DNA from: Chryseobacterium mulctrae
GTDB lineage: Bacteria; Bacteroidota; Bacteroidia; Flavobacteriales; Weeksellaceae
Length of the DNA stretch: 64,000 nucleotides
Direction of reading: 5' to 3'
Assembly (NCBI RefSeq): GCF_006175945.1
Contig: NZ_VAJL01000001.1
Span: 868,001 to 932,000, forward strand
The notes under the pieces: generated by a model
Told to the model about the DNA's origin: nothing
What the model saw: only the letters and a program-made list of their open reading frames with translations
Database searches by the model: none
Program-made: the position numbers and the translations under genes
Shown here: in pieces, positions 63,794 to 64,000 of the stretch
How the letters are laid out: each line of letters opens with the position of its first letter
How positions within the stretch are numbered: the stretch's first letter is position 1

Positions 63794-64000
63794 TTAAAAA
63801 TTATTTTTCTCGATAACAAAAGCTTTCAGCTCCGCTATCTTTCCATCCTCGAATCGCCAAAGATCACAATAATCAAAATGTTCATATTGTCCATCTTTAT
63901 TTTTTAGTCGGATTCCTCCGGTTACCATCACAAAATCGCCATCTTCGATAGTTTTTTCCACGCTGAATACAGGAGGCTCATAATAGAATTCTTTCATATA
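63794..64000 (-). CDS. SnoaL-like (NTF2-fold) protein, partial at the window edge
   Basis: The C-terminal 67 residues from M at 63997 to the stop, continuing upstream beyond the window. EDGDFVMVTGGIRLKNKDG followed by DYCDLWRFEDGKIAEL is the typical last strand-turn-strand of SnoaL-like proteins, small cytoplasmic polyketide-cyclase-type or ketosteroid isomerase-like folds. The frame continues without a stop to the edge, so the start is outside. Confidence 0.75.
   Translation of the reverse strand, partial: YMKEFYYEPPVFSVEKTIEDGDFVMVTGGIRLKNKDGQYEHFDYCDLWRFEDGKIAELKAFVIEKNNF

Overview
The window looks like a chromosome segment of a low-GC member of the Bacteroidota, most likely a Chryseobacterium-like flavobacterium. 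The reasons are: promoter boxes of the form TAnnTTTG, few Shine-Dalgarno sequences, a secreted M60 peptidase with a type IX secretion C-terminus, a GSCFA protein, a short Obg lacking the C-terminal domain, an hpt-adk-obg cluster, and tRNA genes without encoded CCA. Genus is inferred from gene content only. No searches were run.

Left accessory segment (1-8.5 kb): worn mobile-element DNA. It holds a SHIxPKF-motif protein, two gene wrecks, a small Xre regulator, a 114-bp nested palindrome, a frameshifted TlpA-like gene, a 5'-truncated mcrB (Walker A missing) followed by an intact mcrC, and an intact HipB/HipA-type pair. A 21-bp inverted repeat pair lies just after hipA.

Core segment (8.6-43 kb): envelope genes (TauE/SafE, PAP2, LTA-synthase-like sulfatase) behind a two-component system; hpt, adk, obg; a porin-like barrel and a lipoprotein; two DEAD-box helicases; tatD; polyprenyl synthase; a PiT phosphate transporter with its DUF47 partner; a surface-glycan group (FkbM methyltransferase, flippase, two glycosyltransferases); aspA; an amidase; a Ser-Pro-Arg tRNA cluster; an MFS exporter; and a large M60 peptidase. 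A second Pro-Arg tRNA pair at 43.6 kb duplicates the first, and a broken third tRNA-Arg 3' end lies at 37.65 kb.

Right accessory segment (44-63.4 kb): an apparent defence or repair island starting next to the second tRNA-Arg. It has a large serine recombinase, then a complete jetABCD (Wadjet-like SMC) operon. Next is a compact four-gene operon encoding a UvrD-type helicase, a 709-residue unknown, a methyltransferase-like protein and an AlkB-type dioxygenase. A decayed DUF1569-like gene and a 1,122-residue HD plus Hsp90/GHKL-type ATPase follow. All large genes of this island point left. The coding sequence looks visibly richer in G and C than the core. The four-gene AlkB operon is the best candidate here for an undescribed system; its helicase carries an in-frame TAA just after the Q-motif glutamine. 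Beyond 62.6 kb lie gene ends (an SDR tail, a truncated secreted protein), a dispersed repeat and a SnoaL-like gene cut by the window edge.
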